Origin: Dehalococcoidia bacterium
Lineage (GTDB): Bacteria; Chloroflexota; Dehalococcoidia; Lucifugimonadales; VXLM01
Length of the DNA stretch: 45,671 nt
Assembly: GCA_009841605.1 (NCBI GenBank)
Contig: VXLM01000001.1
Coordinates: 1 to 45,671, forward strand
Direction: 5' to 3'
Below the pieces are notes generated by a model that saw nothing but the letters and a program-made list of their open reading frames with translations, ran no database searches and was not told the origin of the DNA. Position numbers and translations under genes: made by a program. This document shows, piece by piece, positions 27,259 through 35,221 of this stretch. How positions within the stretch are numbered: position 1 is the stretch's first letter; every line of letters starts with the position of its first letter.

Positions 27259-28308
27259 TTATGAGGCGGCGCCTGCAGCCACGCCGTTCTCGCTGCCCGG
27301 AGCGGCTTCGGGCGCATGCTCCACCTCCGGCTTGCCGCGTATCAGTCCCTCTATCTTTGCCGCGATGCCCTCGTTTTCCTTGAGGTACTGCTTAGCATTC
27401 TCGCGGCCCTGTCCCAGCTTGGTGTCCTCGAAGAAGTAATACGAGCCGCTCTTCTGCACATATTCCTCTTCCACACCTATCGCAAGGAGGTCAGCCTCCT
27501 GGCTGATGCCTTCGCCGAACATGATGTCGTACTCGGCAGTGCGGAAGGGAGGCGCAACCTTGTTCTTGACGACTCGGGCCTTCACGTGCGCGCCAATGAT
27601 CTCGCTGGCATTCTTGACCGATTCACCTCTTCGGAGATCGATCCTGACCGAACTGTAGAACTTGAGCGCTCGACCGCCGGGCGTGGTCTCCGGGTTGCCC
27701 CAAAGGACTCCCACTTTTTCCCTCAGTTGGTTGATGAAGATGACCGCCGTGTCATGACGGCTGATTGCGGCAGTGAGCTTTCGGAGGCCCTGCGACATGA
27801 TGCGCGCCTGGAGGCCGACGTGCTGGTCTCCCATTTCGCCGTCGAGCTCGGTTTTAGGAACGAGCGCCGCGACGCTGTCTATGACGACAACGGCGACTGC
27901 GCCGCTGCGTACGAGGTATTCGCAGATCTCGAGGGCCTGTTCGGCATAGTCGGGCTGAGAAACGAGCAGATTATCGGTATCTACGCCACAGGTCCGAGCG
28001 AACTCGGGGTCGAGGGCGTGTTCGGCGTCGATGTATGCGGCGGTGCCACCACTCTTCTGGGCCTCGGCCATGATGTGGTACGCGAGCGTCGTCTTGCCCG
28101 TCGACTCGGCGCCGAAAATCTCCGTGACGCGGCCTCTTGGCACGCCTCCTATACCCAATGCAAGGTCGAGGGCCAGTGAACCCGTCGGTATCGGCCTCGC
28201 GGGAGTATAGGTGTCACTGTCGCCGAGACGCATTATCGTCCCGCGTCCGAACCGCTTTTCGATATCATTCATCGCCGATTCGATCATAGTGTCACGCCCG
28301 GTTGTCAT
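27259..28308 (-). CDS. recA: Recombinase RecA
   Basis: A 349-residue ATP-dependent strand-exchange protein of homologous recombination. Walker A is G66-AESTGKT73 (the usual GPESSGKT with two conservative changes). [28 protein letters not shown] includes loop L2. The C-terminal tail ([15 protein letters not shown]) is shorter and less acidic than in E. coli. AGGAGG precedes the ATG by 7 bases. The two kinase genes lie convergently downstream, with 153 bp between and no gene. No clear LexA/SOS box was seen in the 205-bp region upstream. Confidence 0.95.
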   Translation of the reverse strand: MTTGRDTMIESAMNDIEKRFGRGTIMRLGDSDTYTPARPIPTGSLALDLALGIGGVPRGRVTEIFGAESTGKTTLAYHIMAEAQKSGGTAAYIDAEHALDPEFARTCGVDTDNLLVSQPDYAEQALEICEYLVRSGAVAVVVIDSVAALVPKTELDGEMGDQHVGLQARIMSQGLRKLTAAISRHDTAVIFINQLREKVGVLWGNPETTPGGRALKFYSSVRIDLRRGESVKNASEIIGAHVKARVVKNKVAPPFRTAEYDIMFGEGISQEADLLAIGVEEEYVQKSGSYYFFEDTKLGQGRENAKQYLKENEGIAAKIEGLIRGKPEVEHAPEAAPGSENGVAAGAAS

Positions 28309-28377
28309 GGAATGGCCTCCTGTTTGTGTATCCGTTCGATGAGGTTTTGTGATGGCTCGTTGAGCCTTGACGGGAGC

Positions 28378-28406
28378 ATGATAGCATAAACGTTCTACTC
28401 ATGCAA
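28378..28406 (-). promoter_or_regulatory. Candidate recA promoter
   Basis: On the minus strand TTGCAT (28401-28406) and TATCAT (28378-28383) are 17 bases apart, giving a leader of about 65-70 bases. The -35 is a weak match, while the -10 matches 5/6. Confidence 0.4.
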
Positions 28407-28513
28407 CAGGCAGTTTTTGGGATTCGGCCAAGAAAGAATTTGACGCTGCCGACATAGAGCGTCCACACTGTCAGCGCCGAATCTAACACTACAGCCGCCA
28501 CTTCTGAAGCGTC

Positions 28514-29617
28514 TTGGATATTTCACTCAGCATCATAGAGGCGCGACGCCTTCGTCTGTACTCGCAGCGTTTGGATGCGCGGTCATCAACCGGCGTAGCG
28601 GATATTGTTCGAGACATCGCGGCAGTGCAGGCTCAGGACTCGGTTGCCGAGTTGCTGGCCGTGCGAGTGAGGACGGAGGGTGCGACCGCGGGTGATGTCG
28701 AAGAGGCGAGAGCGGAGGAGCGCTCCGTTGTTCGGACGTGGGCGATGCGCGGGACGCTGCACCTGCTGCCGTCGGAGGACGTTCGCTGGATTCTTCGACT
28801 CATCGGGCCGACGATGGTCCGCAAGTTTCGGCGGCGACATCAGGAACTCGGACTCACTCCGCAGGTCTACGACCGAGCTGTGGAAGTGATGCGGGAGGTG
28901 CTTGGTGAATACGGAGCGCTTACGCGACGGCAGATCGCCGAGCAATGGGCAGAACATGGACTGCCCTCAGAGGGCCAAGGCGTGCCGCACCTGCTATGCC
29001 GAGCATCACTGGAAGGTCTCATTTGCTTCGGCCCGAAGGTCGGTGGACAGGCGACCCATGTCTTGCTCGACTCTTGGCTTGGTGATGCCCCCGAGGTGAC
29101 AAATCCGGGAGCGGAGCTTGCTCGACGGTACGTCTCGGCCTACGCTCCGACCACGCCGGAAGACTTCGGTACGTGGTCCGGCCTGCCGGTCAAGGATGTC
29201 CAGAGAGCGTTCGAGTCGATTGAGGACGAACTGCTGAAAGTAGACGTGGAAGGCATTCCGATGTGGATGCCGCAGACCCATGCCGGACTGCTCGATGAGG
29301 CGATGTCGGGCGAGAGTCCGACGGTGAAGATGTTGGGCGCGTTCGATCCCTACTTGCTTGGCTATCGGACTCGCGACTTGGGGGTGGGGCCTGAGTTGCT
29401 CAAGCGGGTGCATCCCGGGGGCGGCATCATCCGTCCGATTATTCTGGTCGATGGAAGGGCAGTCGCAACGTGGGCACGCAAGCGTTCGGGTCGGAAGCTG
29501 ACGATTACGGTGAGTCCGTTCGAATCGCTATCGGGCGAAGTGCGAGAGAGGATTGATCGGGAAGTGGAGGACATTGGGCGGTTTCTGGGGGTGGAGGCGG
29601 TGTGGGAGGTGGAGTGA
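28514..29617 (+). CDS. Winged-helix (HTH_42/AlkZ-like) DNA glycosylase family protein
   Basis: A 367-residue protein of the family that includes AlkZ and AlkX (YcaQ). Those glycosylases excise bulky alkylated bases and unhook interstrand cross-links. The Q39-A-Q41 motif in AAVQAQDS corresponds to the Q-x-Q catalytic pair. WAMRGTLHLLPSEDV (76-90) and several winged-helix units follow. The C-terminal GAFDPYLLGYRTR is typical. The TTG start at 28514 has no good ribosome site and is moderately certain. It is divergent from recA with 205 bp between, placing two DNA-repair genes side by side. Confidence 0.82.
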   Translation: MDISLSIIEARRLRLYSQRLDARSSTGVADIVRDIAAVQAQDSVAELLAVRVRTEGATAGDVEEARAEERSVVRTWAMRGTLHLLPSEDVRWILRLIGPTMVRKFRRRHQELGLTPQVYDRAVEVMREVLGEYGALTRRQIAEQWAEHGLPSEGQGVPHLLCRASLEGLICFGPKVGGQATHVLLDSWLGDAPEVTNPGAELARRYVSAYAPTTPEDFGTWSGLPVKDVQRAFESIEDELLKVDVEGIPMWMPQTHAGLLDEAMSGESPTVKMLGAFDPYLLGYRTRDLGVGPELLKRVHPGGGIIRPIILVDGRAVATWARKRSGRKLTITVSPFESLSGEVRERIDREVEDIGRFLGVEAVWEVE

Positions 29618-29648
29618 GACTAGGGCCGGATGGTGATCGAAGAAATCA

Positions 29649-29677
29649 TTGATCCCCCTGTAAGGCTGGTGTAGATT
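29649..29677 (+). promoter_or_regulatory. Candidate promoter of the rtcB leader RNA
   Basis: TTGATC (29649-29654), a 17-base spacer, then TAGATT (29672-29677). Transcription would begin at about 29683-29685, exactly at the 5' strand of the closing stem described in the next entry. Confidence 0.5.
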
Positions 29678-29681
29678 GCCA

Positions 29682-29890
29682 CTGGGTGGGTGTGTCGACA
29701 GAAAAGGACTGAAGACGCGCATCGCAAGTGAAAACAAACAGGCAATGACCTCCCAATTCAGCCAACTAGATACTCACACAGGGCCCGCGGTTGCGCGTGT
29801 CTTTGGAGGACGTGTACACCCCGTCAGGGACTGACTGCTCAGACATATTGTTATTGAGGAGAGACCCTGGTGAAAGTCCAGGGTCTTTTT
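29682..29890 (+). ncRNA. Structured leader RNA (candidate riboswitch or attenuator) upstream of rtcB
   Basis: About 205 bases between the AlkZ-like gene and rtcB, with no coding potential, bounded by a promoter and an intrinsic terminator. A long-range closing stem pairs 29682-29693 (CTGGGTGGGTGT) with 29816-29827 (ACACCCCGTCAG), with ten pairs and one 2x2 internal mismatch. A nested helix pairs GACGCGCA (29714-29721) with TGCGCGTGTC (29792-29801), using a two-base bulge. The last bases of the closing stem (TCAGGG, 29824-29829) can instead pair with CCCTGG (29865-29870), the 5' arm of the terminator. This gives mutually exclusive closing-stem/terminator and antiterminator states. No known family was recognised. 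A stand-alone small RNA such as a divergent 6S RNA remains possible. Confidence 0.5.
29863..29890 (+). terminator. Intrinsic terminator 50 bp before rtcB
   Basis: A perfect 8-bp stem GACCCTGG / CCAGGGTC (29863-29870 and 29878-29885), a 7-base loop, then five T residues (29886-29890). No gene ends within 245 bp upstream, so it must terminate a leader or small RNA rather than the AlkZ-like message alone. Confidence 0.85.
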
Positions 29891-29939
29891 GTTTGTTGGC
29901 CAAATAGCAATTAGAGAATCTTCGTGGAGGGAAAGAACC

Positions 29940-31133
29940 ATGTATCAGATCAACGAGACTGCCATATCTTGGGTGCCGCCGGAGCAGATCGAGTCTATTG
30001 CAATGCAGCAGATCGTGAAGCTGGCGTCGATGCCGTTTATCTTCAAGCACGTGGCTGTCATGCCCGACTGCCATGTCGGGATGGGGGCCACGGTTGGGTC
30101 GTGCATCCCGACGGACGGGGCAATCATTCCGGCGGCTGTGGGCGTGGACATCGGGTGCGGCATGGTGGCCGTGCGGACGCCGCTGTCTCGTAGTGACCTT
30201 CCCGCGGACCTCAGCGGCATTCGGGAGGGCATTGAGCGGCGTATTCCGCTCAGCGCGGGCAAGTACAACCGCAGCGTGTCGTCGACGGCGAAGGTACGGG
30301 TGACCACGCTGGAAGAGAAGGCCGGCGACAGGTTGAGTCCGTACAGGAAGCTTTCAGGCAGGGCGGACTGGAGGCTCCAACTCGGTTCGCTCGGCTCCGG
30401 CAACCACTTCATCGAGATCACGGTGGACGAGTCGGCAACGGTGTGGGCGTTTCTGCACTCCGGCTCGCGTGGCATCGGCAACAAGATCGCCATGCAGCAT
30501 ATCAGGACTGCTCAGCGGCTTATGAAGCGACAGTCGGTAAGGCTGCCTGACCGCGACCTTGCATACCTGACCGAGGGCACTGAGGAGTTCGACGACTACA
30601 TCCGTGACCTCCGCTGGGCACAGGACTTCGCGCTCTTGAATCGAGAGGAGATGATGGACCGGGTGATGACCGAACTGAGCTACACGTTGTACGGCGAGGG
30701 CGGTCACGAGGGGGAGCTTGAACTGGAACGAATCCAGTGCCACCACAACTTCACGCAGAAGGAGCGGCACTACGGGAAGGACGTGTGGGTGTCGAGGAAG
30801 GGCGCCATCCAGGCCAAGGAGGGGCAGATGGGCCTCATACCCGGCTCGATGGGCACGGCGAGCTACGTCGTGCGGGGTCTGGGCAGCGAGGCGGCGTTCG
30901 AGACGGCACCTCACGGGGCCGGCCGGCGATTCTCGCGGTCGCAGGCCAGGAAGCGATTCACTATGGACGATTTCGACCGGGATATGCAGGGCATCGAGGT
31001 GCGTCGTTCCAAGGAGTTCATCGACGAGCTTCCGGGCGCTTACAAGGACATCGACACGGTGATGGAGCAGTCGAAGGACCTGGTCGAGATCGTGCATACC
31101 TTCCGGCAGATCGTCAACGTCAAGGGTGACTGA
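29940..31133 (+). CDS. rtcB: RtcB RNA ligase
   Basis: A 397-residue GTP- and Mn-dependent ligase that joins 2',3'-cyclic phosphate (or 3'-phosphate) and 5'-OH RNA ends in tRNA splicing or RNA repair. Key features are D70 and C73 in VGVDIGCGM, GSGN155-H156, HSGSRG (H173), CHHN (H268-H269) and the nucleotidyl-transfer site H325 in APHGAGRRFSR. KGAIQAKEGQMGLIPGSMG is also typical. The ATG at 29940 has GGAGGGAAAG upstream. The open frame extends to 29889 but lies in the terminator T-run. No archease, rtcA or sigma54 regulator RtcR is beside it. The structured leader upstream suggests RNA-level control. Confidence 0.93.
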   Translation: MYQINETAISWVPPEQIESIAMQQIVKLASMPFIFKHVAVMPDCHVGMGATVGSCIPTDGAIIPAAVGVDIGCGMVAVRTPLSRSDLPADLSGIREGIERRIPLSAGKYNRSVSSTAKVRVTTLEEKAGDRLSPYRKLSGRADWRLQLGSLGSGNHFIEITVDESATVWAFLHSGSRGIGNKIAMQHIRTAQRLMKRQSVRLPDRDLAYLTEGTEEFDDYIRDLRWAQDFALLNREEMMDRVMTELSYTLYGEGGHEGELELERIQCHHNFTQKERHYGKDVWVSRKGAIQAKEGQMGLIPGSMGTASYVVRGLGSEAAFETAPHGAGRRFSRSQARKRFTMDDFDRDMQGIEVRRSKEFIDELPGAYKDIDTVMEQSKDLVEIVHTFRQIVNVKGD

Positions 31134-31152
31134 CGACAGAAAGAGAGCAGTG

Positions 31153-32208
31153 TCACGCCGGGTCGATGGATGGTGTGATGGGCTTGTTCGTGGATATCGA
31201 CTCAAGAACTGCGAGAGCAGCAGCCAGGGAGCGCGCGCCGTCGAGGGCATCGACAAGCGGCGGCCGCGCCCCGCGCACCACGTCGCAGAAATGAGCCAGT
31301 TGAACCGTCAGGGAGTCTGCCCGCGAGACGGGTAGGACGGACTTCTCCATCGGGTGCTGCCAGCCATGTCGGTCCCGGTCGGGGTAACTCCACAGCTCCA
31401 TTTGCGGGAAGGCCAGCGCGCCCTCCGTGCCCGTGAAGTAGTAGCAGTTTTCGGGGACGTTGAAGTACAGCGGATTCTCGCCGGTTGTCGCTTCGTATGA
31501 CCAAGGCGCTGTGACGGCATCGCTGCCCACGATGGTGGCGACGGCGCCGCTGCGGAATGTTATCGAGATGCTGACGGAGTCCTCGACCTCAAAGCCGCGC
31601 GCCTTCGAGCGACCTTGAGCGAATACCTGGTCGATCTCCCCACAGGTATAGCGAAGGATGTCGAGCTCGTGGACGAGGTTGATGAGGACCGGCCCGCCGT
31701 CGGGTCTCACGGTTCTCCACGCTATGTCGAAATAGCGGTCAGGCTTCATGAGCGTCCACATCATGGAGACGGCGAGCAGGTTGCCGATTTGTCCGCTCGT
31801 AACGACGTCATGGGCCGCCTTGACTAAGGGGTTATGCCGCCGGTGGTGTCCGACCAGCACCCTGGTGTTGGTGAGGTCGGCGAGTTCGGCTATGCGAAGT
31901 GCTGCCTGGGTTGTGTCGGCAACGGGCTTTTCGATGAGCGCGTGGACCCCACGGCGAGCACACGCCTCGAACGTCTCGACATGCGCGGCGCTCTGAGTGG
32001 CGAGGATGGCCCCGTCAGGCCTTGTGCTGTCGAGCATCTCACCGATCTTCTGGAAAAACGGTACGCCGTGCCGGTCAGCAAGGCTCCCCAGATCTGAGTC
32101 GAGGTCGCAAACGCCTACGAGATCGCAGCCATCAAATGAATTTACGATCTCGATATGACGGCTGCCCATCAATCCAAGCCCGATGATTGCCAGCTTCACG
32201 GGGGACAT
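31153..32208 (-). CDS. Gfo/Idh/MocA-family NAD(P)-dependent oxidoreductase
   Basis: A 351-residue protein. The N-terminal Rossmann fold has GLGLMGSRH (10-18) and the catalytic-Lys motif E93-KPVA97. The C-terminal alpha/beta domain contains GGPVLINLVHELDILRYTCGE, where the His in the HELD-like sequence is usually the second catalytic residue. Family members oxidise or reduce sugars, inositols and related polyols. The ATG at 32208 has only a distant GGAG; a GTG three codons later is an alternative. It converges on rtcB with 19 bp between and is divergent from the CocE-like hydrolase. Confidence 0.87.
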   Translation of the reverse strand: MSPVKLAIIGLGLMGSRHIEIVNSFDGCDLVGVCDLDSDLGSLADRHGVPFFQKIGEMLDSTRPDGAILATQSAAHVETFEACARRGVHALIEKPVADTTQAALRIAELADLTNTRVLVGHHRRHNPLVKAAHDVVTSGQIGNLLAVSMMWTLMKPDRYFDIAWRTVRPDGGPVLINLVHELDILRYTCGEIDQVFAQGRSKARGFEVEDSVSISITFRSGAVATIVGSDAVTAPWSYEATTGENPLYFNVPENCYYFTGTEGALAFPQMELWSYPDRDRHGWQHPMEKSVLPVSRADSLTVQLAHFCDVVRGARPPLVDALDGARSLAAALAVLESISTNKPITPSIDPA

Positions 32209-32348
32209 GCGTCTGTCGAACTCCGTAGGTTCAGGTAGACATCTATGATACGTTCGTCTTGTCGGACAGTCGATACGTGGCCTATAATCCGCCCGGCCTC
32301 GTCCGCTTTAGACGGGCGTATGGCAACTTAATTCAGGAGTGCAGTGTA

Positions 32349-34184
32349 GTGAGTGTCCCCTACGAAGGATCGCCGATTGCCTACGATGTGACGTGCAGGA
32401 AGAATGTCATGACACCGATGAGGGACGGAGTGCAGCTTGCGTCGGATATCTATTTCCCTTCACTGAATGGGAGTCCGGCAGAGGGACGGTTTCCTGTGAT
32501 CGTTGAACGGACGCCTTATGACAAGGCCGCGCCTCGGCAGGTCACCAACGCCCGGTATTTCGCTCGGCGAGGATATGTGACGGTCATCCAGGACGTTCGG
32601 GGCAGGTTCGAGTCGGAGGGCGAGTGGTACGCCTTCGCCAAGGAGGCGCCGGACGGATATGACACGGTGCAGTGGCTGGGAGTGCAGGAGTGGAGCAACG
32701 GCAAGGTCGGGACGATGGGCGGCTCGTACTCAGGGAGCGACCAGAGCGCGCTGGCAACTATGGCGCCGTCGCATCTTTCAACCATGACGGTGGCGGTCGG
32801 CGCGGCGAACTACTACCACGGCTCGATGCGTCAGAACGGCGCACTTGAGCAACGATTTCATGTGTACGTGTATCGTATGGCGATGACCAGCAAGGAGGCC
32901 ATGGCGGATCCCGGGCTGCAGGCGGAGATCATGAAGGCGTTTCTCGAAGACATGCCGGACATCGTACGGCAGTTTCCTCTCAAGAAGGGCGCGACGGTGC
33001 TGAGGAGACTGCCGTCGTACGAGCAGTGGGCCATCGACATCCTCACTCATGGGGAGTTCGACGACTACTGGAAGCAGCGTGGATACGCGATGGACGAGTA
33101 TTTCGACGAGCACTCGGACGTGCCGACTCTGTATCTGGGCGGCTGGTACGACTCGTATGCCCGCAACACGCCGATGAGCTACATGAAGCTCTCAGCCATC
33201 AAGAAGTCGCAGCAGGTCCTCCTGATGGGGCCGTGGATTCACGGGATGTATGAGCAGACCTTCTCGGGCGACGTCGACTTCGGTCTCGACTCGCATATCA
33301 ACACGAACGATTTGCGGCTGGCGTGGTTCGACCACTATGTGAAGGGATTGCACACCGAGTTCGCGGAGTGGTCTCCGGTCCGCATCTTCACGATGGGGAC
33401 GGGCAGCCAGCGGATGAACAAGCATGATTACGACCGCCGACTCGACCACGGCGGGTATTGGAGAAGCGAGCCTGACTGGCCGCTGCCGGGCACAAAGGAG
33501 ACGCCTTTCTTCCTCCATGCGGACGGGGCGCTGTCCACGGAGAAGCTGGCTGAAGGTGAGGCCGGTTCGACCGGCTACACGTTCGACCCGATGGATCCGG
33601 TGCCGACGATGGGTGGCGGCATCTCTGCGGCGGACTCGATCATCAGGCCGGGAGCATTCGATCAGCGGGGTAGGGAGGACTTCATCGGCTGCGTGAACGA
33701 GCTGCCGCTGAACACGCGCCATGACATTCTCACGTTCCAGACGCCGGAGCTAGAAGAGGACACCGAGGTGACGGGCCACATCGTAATGCACTTGTGGGCG
33801 GCCTCGTCGGCCAAAGATACCGACTTCACGGCCAAGCTCATTGATGTTCATCCGCCGTCGGACGATTACCCAGACGGCTTTGCGATGAATATCACGGACT
33901 CGATTATCCGCGCCCGTTATCGAAACAGCTGGACTGATCCAGAGCTTCTTGAACCGGGCACACCCTACGAGTTCGTCTTCCACCTGTATCCGACGTCGAA
34001 CGTGTTTCGCAAGGGGCACCGTATCCGGCTGGATATCAGCAGCAGCAACTGGCCGCGCTTCGACGTGAATCCGAATACGGGAGGGCCGCTAGGACTGGAG
34101 CGGCGGTATGAGATCGCGCATCAGACGATTTTCCACAGCGCGGAGCATCCGTCGCACGTTGTGCTGCCGCTGCAGGAGGGGTGA
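32349..34184 (+). CDS. CocE/NonD-family alpha/beta-hydrolase
   Basis: A 611-residue enzyme of the X-prolyl dipeptidyl-peptidase / cocaine esterase family. The fold begins at MTPMRDGVQLASDIYFP. The nucleophile elbow is MGGSYSGSDQ with S126. A helical cap (about 180-260) is followed by LYLGGWYDSY and MGPWIHG, which hold the likely Asp and His. The C-terminal third is the jelly-roll PepX_C domain (TGHIVMHLWAASSAKDTDF, HRIRLDISSSNWPRFD). The GTG at 32349 was chosen because GGAG lies 9 bases before it; the frame is open to 32259 without conserved sequence. No signal peptide is visible. Ester or amide substrates are unknown. Confidence 0.87.
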   Translation: MSVPYEGSPIAYDVTCRKNVMTPMRDGVQLASDIYFPSLNGSPAEGRFPVIVERTPYDKAAPRQVTNARYFARRGYVTVIQDVRGRFESEGEWYAFAKEAPDGYDTVQWLGVQEWSNGKVGTMGGSYSGSDQSALATMAPSHLSTMTVAVGAANYYHGSMRQNGALEQRFHVYVYRMAMTSKEAMADPGLQAEIMKAFLEDMPDIVRQFPLKKGATVLRRLPSYEQWAIDILTHGEFDDYWKQRGYAMDEYFDEHSDVPTLYLGGWYDSYARNTPMSYMKLSAIKKSQQVLLMGPWIHGMYEQTFSGDVDFGLDSHINTNDLRLAWFDHYVKGLHTEFAEWSPVRIFTMGTGSQRMNKHDYDRRLDHGGYWRSEPDWPLPGTKETPFFLHADGALSTEKLAEGEAGSTGYTFDPMDPVPTMGGGISAADSIIRPGAFDQRGREDFIGCVNELPLNTRHDILTFQTPELEEDTEVTGHIVMHLWAASSAKDTDFTAKLIDVHPPSDDYPDGFAMNITDSIIRARYRNSWTDPELLEPGTPYEFVFHLYPTSNVFRKGHRIRLDISSSNWPRFDVNPNTGGPLGLERRYEIAHQTIFHSAEHPSHVVLPLQEG

Positions 34185-34286
34185 GGTCGCGAAACACCTA
34201 CTGAGGAGGTTATCCACTCAAGGGGCGACGGAAGAGGCTTCGGTCTCCACGTATTGACGAACGCCCACCTGAACATCGGCGACCAA

Positions 34287-34544
34287 TTATCTGCCAATCA
34301 GCCGCTCGTATTCGTCGTGGCGGCCAATCCATACCCATATGAAGCCTTCGTCATCTTCAACGGCGAGCGCTCTGTAGGCTCGTCCTACGCGGGCGGACCA
34401 TAGCTTTCCGACCTTCTTGAACCGCAACCCCGGGTGCCCCGGACTCGTCTTCAGCAGATCGAAGCTCCTCATGGCGTCGGCTTGTGTGCGCTTAGGCAGT
34501 TGGTAGAAATGACGCCAGAAGCGCTGGGACGCTCGGTGGTTCAT
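34287..34544 (-). CDS. RelE/ParE-like toxin of a toxin-antitoxin pair
   Basis: An 85-residue basic protein with the pattern of the RelE/HigB-like cytotoxin fold: FWRHFYQLPKRTQADAMRSFDLLKTSPGHPGLRFKKV near the start and WSARVGRAYRALAVEDDEGFIWVWIGRHDEYERLI at the end. Such toxins usually cleave mRNA on the ribosome. Its ATG immediately follows the TAG stop of the upstream antitoxin gene (TAGATG), so translation is probably coupled. Confidence 0.8.
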   Translation of the reverse strand: MNHRASQRFWRHFYQLPKRTQADAMRSFDLLKTSPGHPGLRFKKVGKLWSARVGRAYRALAVEDDEGFIWVWIGRHDEYERLIGR

Positions 34545-34754
34545 CTACAGGTCTAGCAAGGTGCCTTCCCTCTTCCCCTCCAACGCCTCATCAATCAGAA
34601 AATCGAGCTTTCCTTCTTCCGAGTCTGTCTCTATCTGACTGTCCCATCTCTGCCAGTCCATGTCATCGAAGAACCACTGCCTCAAGTGAGTGTAGTCAGC
34701 CTTGGGCAGGCACAGAATAGCGTGCTTTAGTTCTTCAACGTCTGGCAATGGCAT
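34545..34754 (-). CDS. Small acidic antitoxin partner
   Basis: A 69-residue acidic protein (LPDVEELKHAILCLPKADYTHLRQWF, then DMDWQRWDSQIETDSEEGKLDFLIDEALEGK) resembling the small partner proteins that precede RelE-like genes in Cyanobacteria and Chloroflexota. The WDxQIExDSxxGKLDFLIxEAL pattern is characteristic. No DNA-binding domain is evident, so neutralisation probably occurs by its C-terminal segment. It lies 74 bp after the S14 gene on the same strand. Confidence 0.78.
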   Translation of the reverse strand: MPLPDVEELKHAILCLPKADYTHLRQWFFDDMDWQRWDSQIETDSEEGKLDFLIDEALEGKREGTLLDL

Positions 34755-34828
34755 TTGTAGCTTGCCTTAGTATTGAGGCTGAGTATGACGAGAATCCCCC
34801 ATACACCGGACAGGTGCAGGTTAGATTA

Positions 34829-35134
34829 CTACCAGCTTGCCTTGCGGACGCCGGGGAGCATTCCCTTGAGGGCCATTTCGCGGAAGGTTATGCGAGAGAG
34901 GCCGAAGTGTCGGAGGTAGCCGCGGGGCCGGCCGGTGACCTCACAACGGTTGACGACGCGGTTTGGGTTCGCGTTGACGGGAAGCTTGGCCAGCTCCTGG
35001 CGCGCCTCGAGTTGGTCCTCGTATGAGGCCTTCGGGTCCTTGGCGATTTCCAAGAGCCGCTTGCGCTTTTCAGCGTACTTCTGGACCGTCTTCTTGCGCT
35101 TTGCGTTCTTCGCGAATACCGATTGCTTGGCCAA
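34829..35134 (-). CDS. rpsN: Ribosomal protein S14, long zinc-independent form
   Basis: A 101-residue small-subunit ribosomal protein. It has the long form without the CxxC...CxxC zinc ribbon (only one Cys, in [13 protein letters not shown]) and ends with the standard LPGVRKASW. The start is TTG with GGAGAGG upstream. It stands alone, not in a ribosomal operon, with its own promoter. In many bacteria a solitary Cys-free S14 is a spare copy made under zinc limitation while a zinc-binding copy sits in the spc operon. Whether this genome has the second copy cannot be seen. It follows the methyltransferase gene. Confidence 0.93.
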   Translation of the reverse strand: MAKQSVFAKNAKRKKTVQKYAEKRKRLLEIAKDPKASYEDQLEARQELAKLPVNANPNRVVNRCEVTGRPRGYLRHFGLSRITFREMALKGMLPGVRKASW

Positions 35135-35177
35135 AGATGCCTCTCCAAATGTCGTGTGTATTGGTTTTCAGACCAAC

Positions 35178-35207
35178 AGTATACCAGACAATCGGAACGT
35201 CGAACAA
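35178..35207 (-). promoter_or_regulatory. Candidate promoter of rpsN
   Basis: On the minus strand TTGTTC (35202-35207) and TATACT (35178-35183) are 18 bases apart. The -10 is a near-perfect match. No recognised zinc-regulator operator was seen. Confidence 0.45.
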
Positions 35208-35221
35208 AATACCCTGCGGCC

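Noticed and set aside
28309-28513. A LexA/SOS operator in front of recA
   Set aside because: Neither the CGAAC-N4-GTTCG nor the CTGT-N8-ACAG type of site is present; GAACGTTT near 28392 is not a palindrome of the expected form.
29682-29890. tmRNA or SRP RNA identity for the leader RNA
   Set aside because: No tag-peptide frame, no TpsiC-like 3' end and no SRP apical-loop signature were seen.
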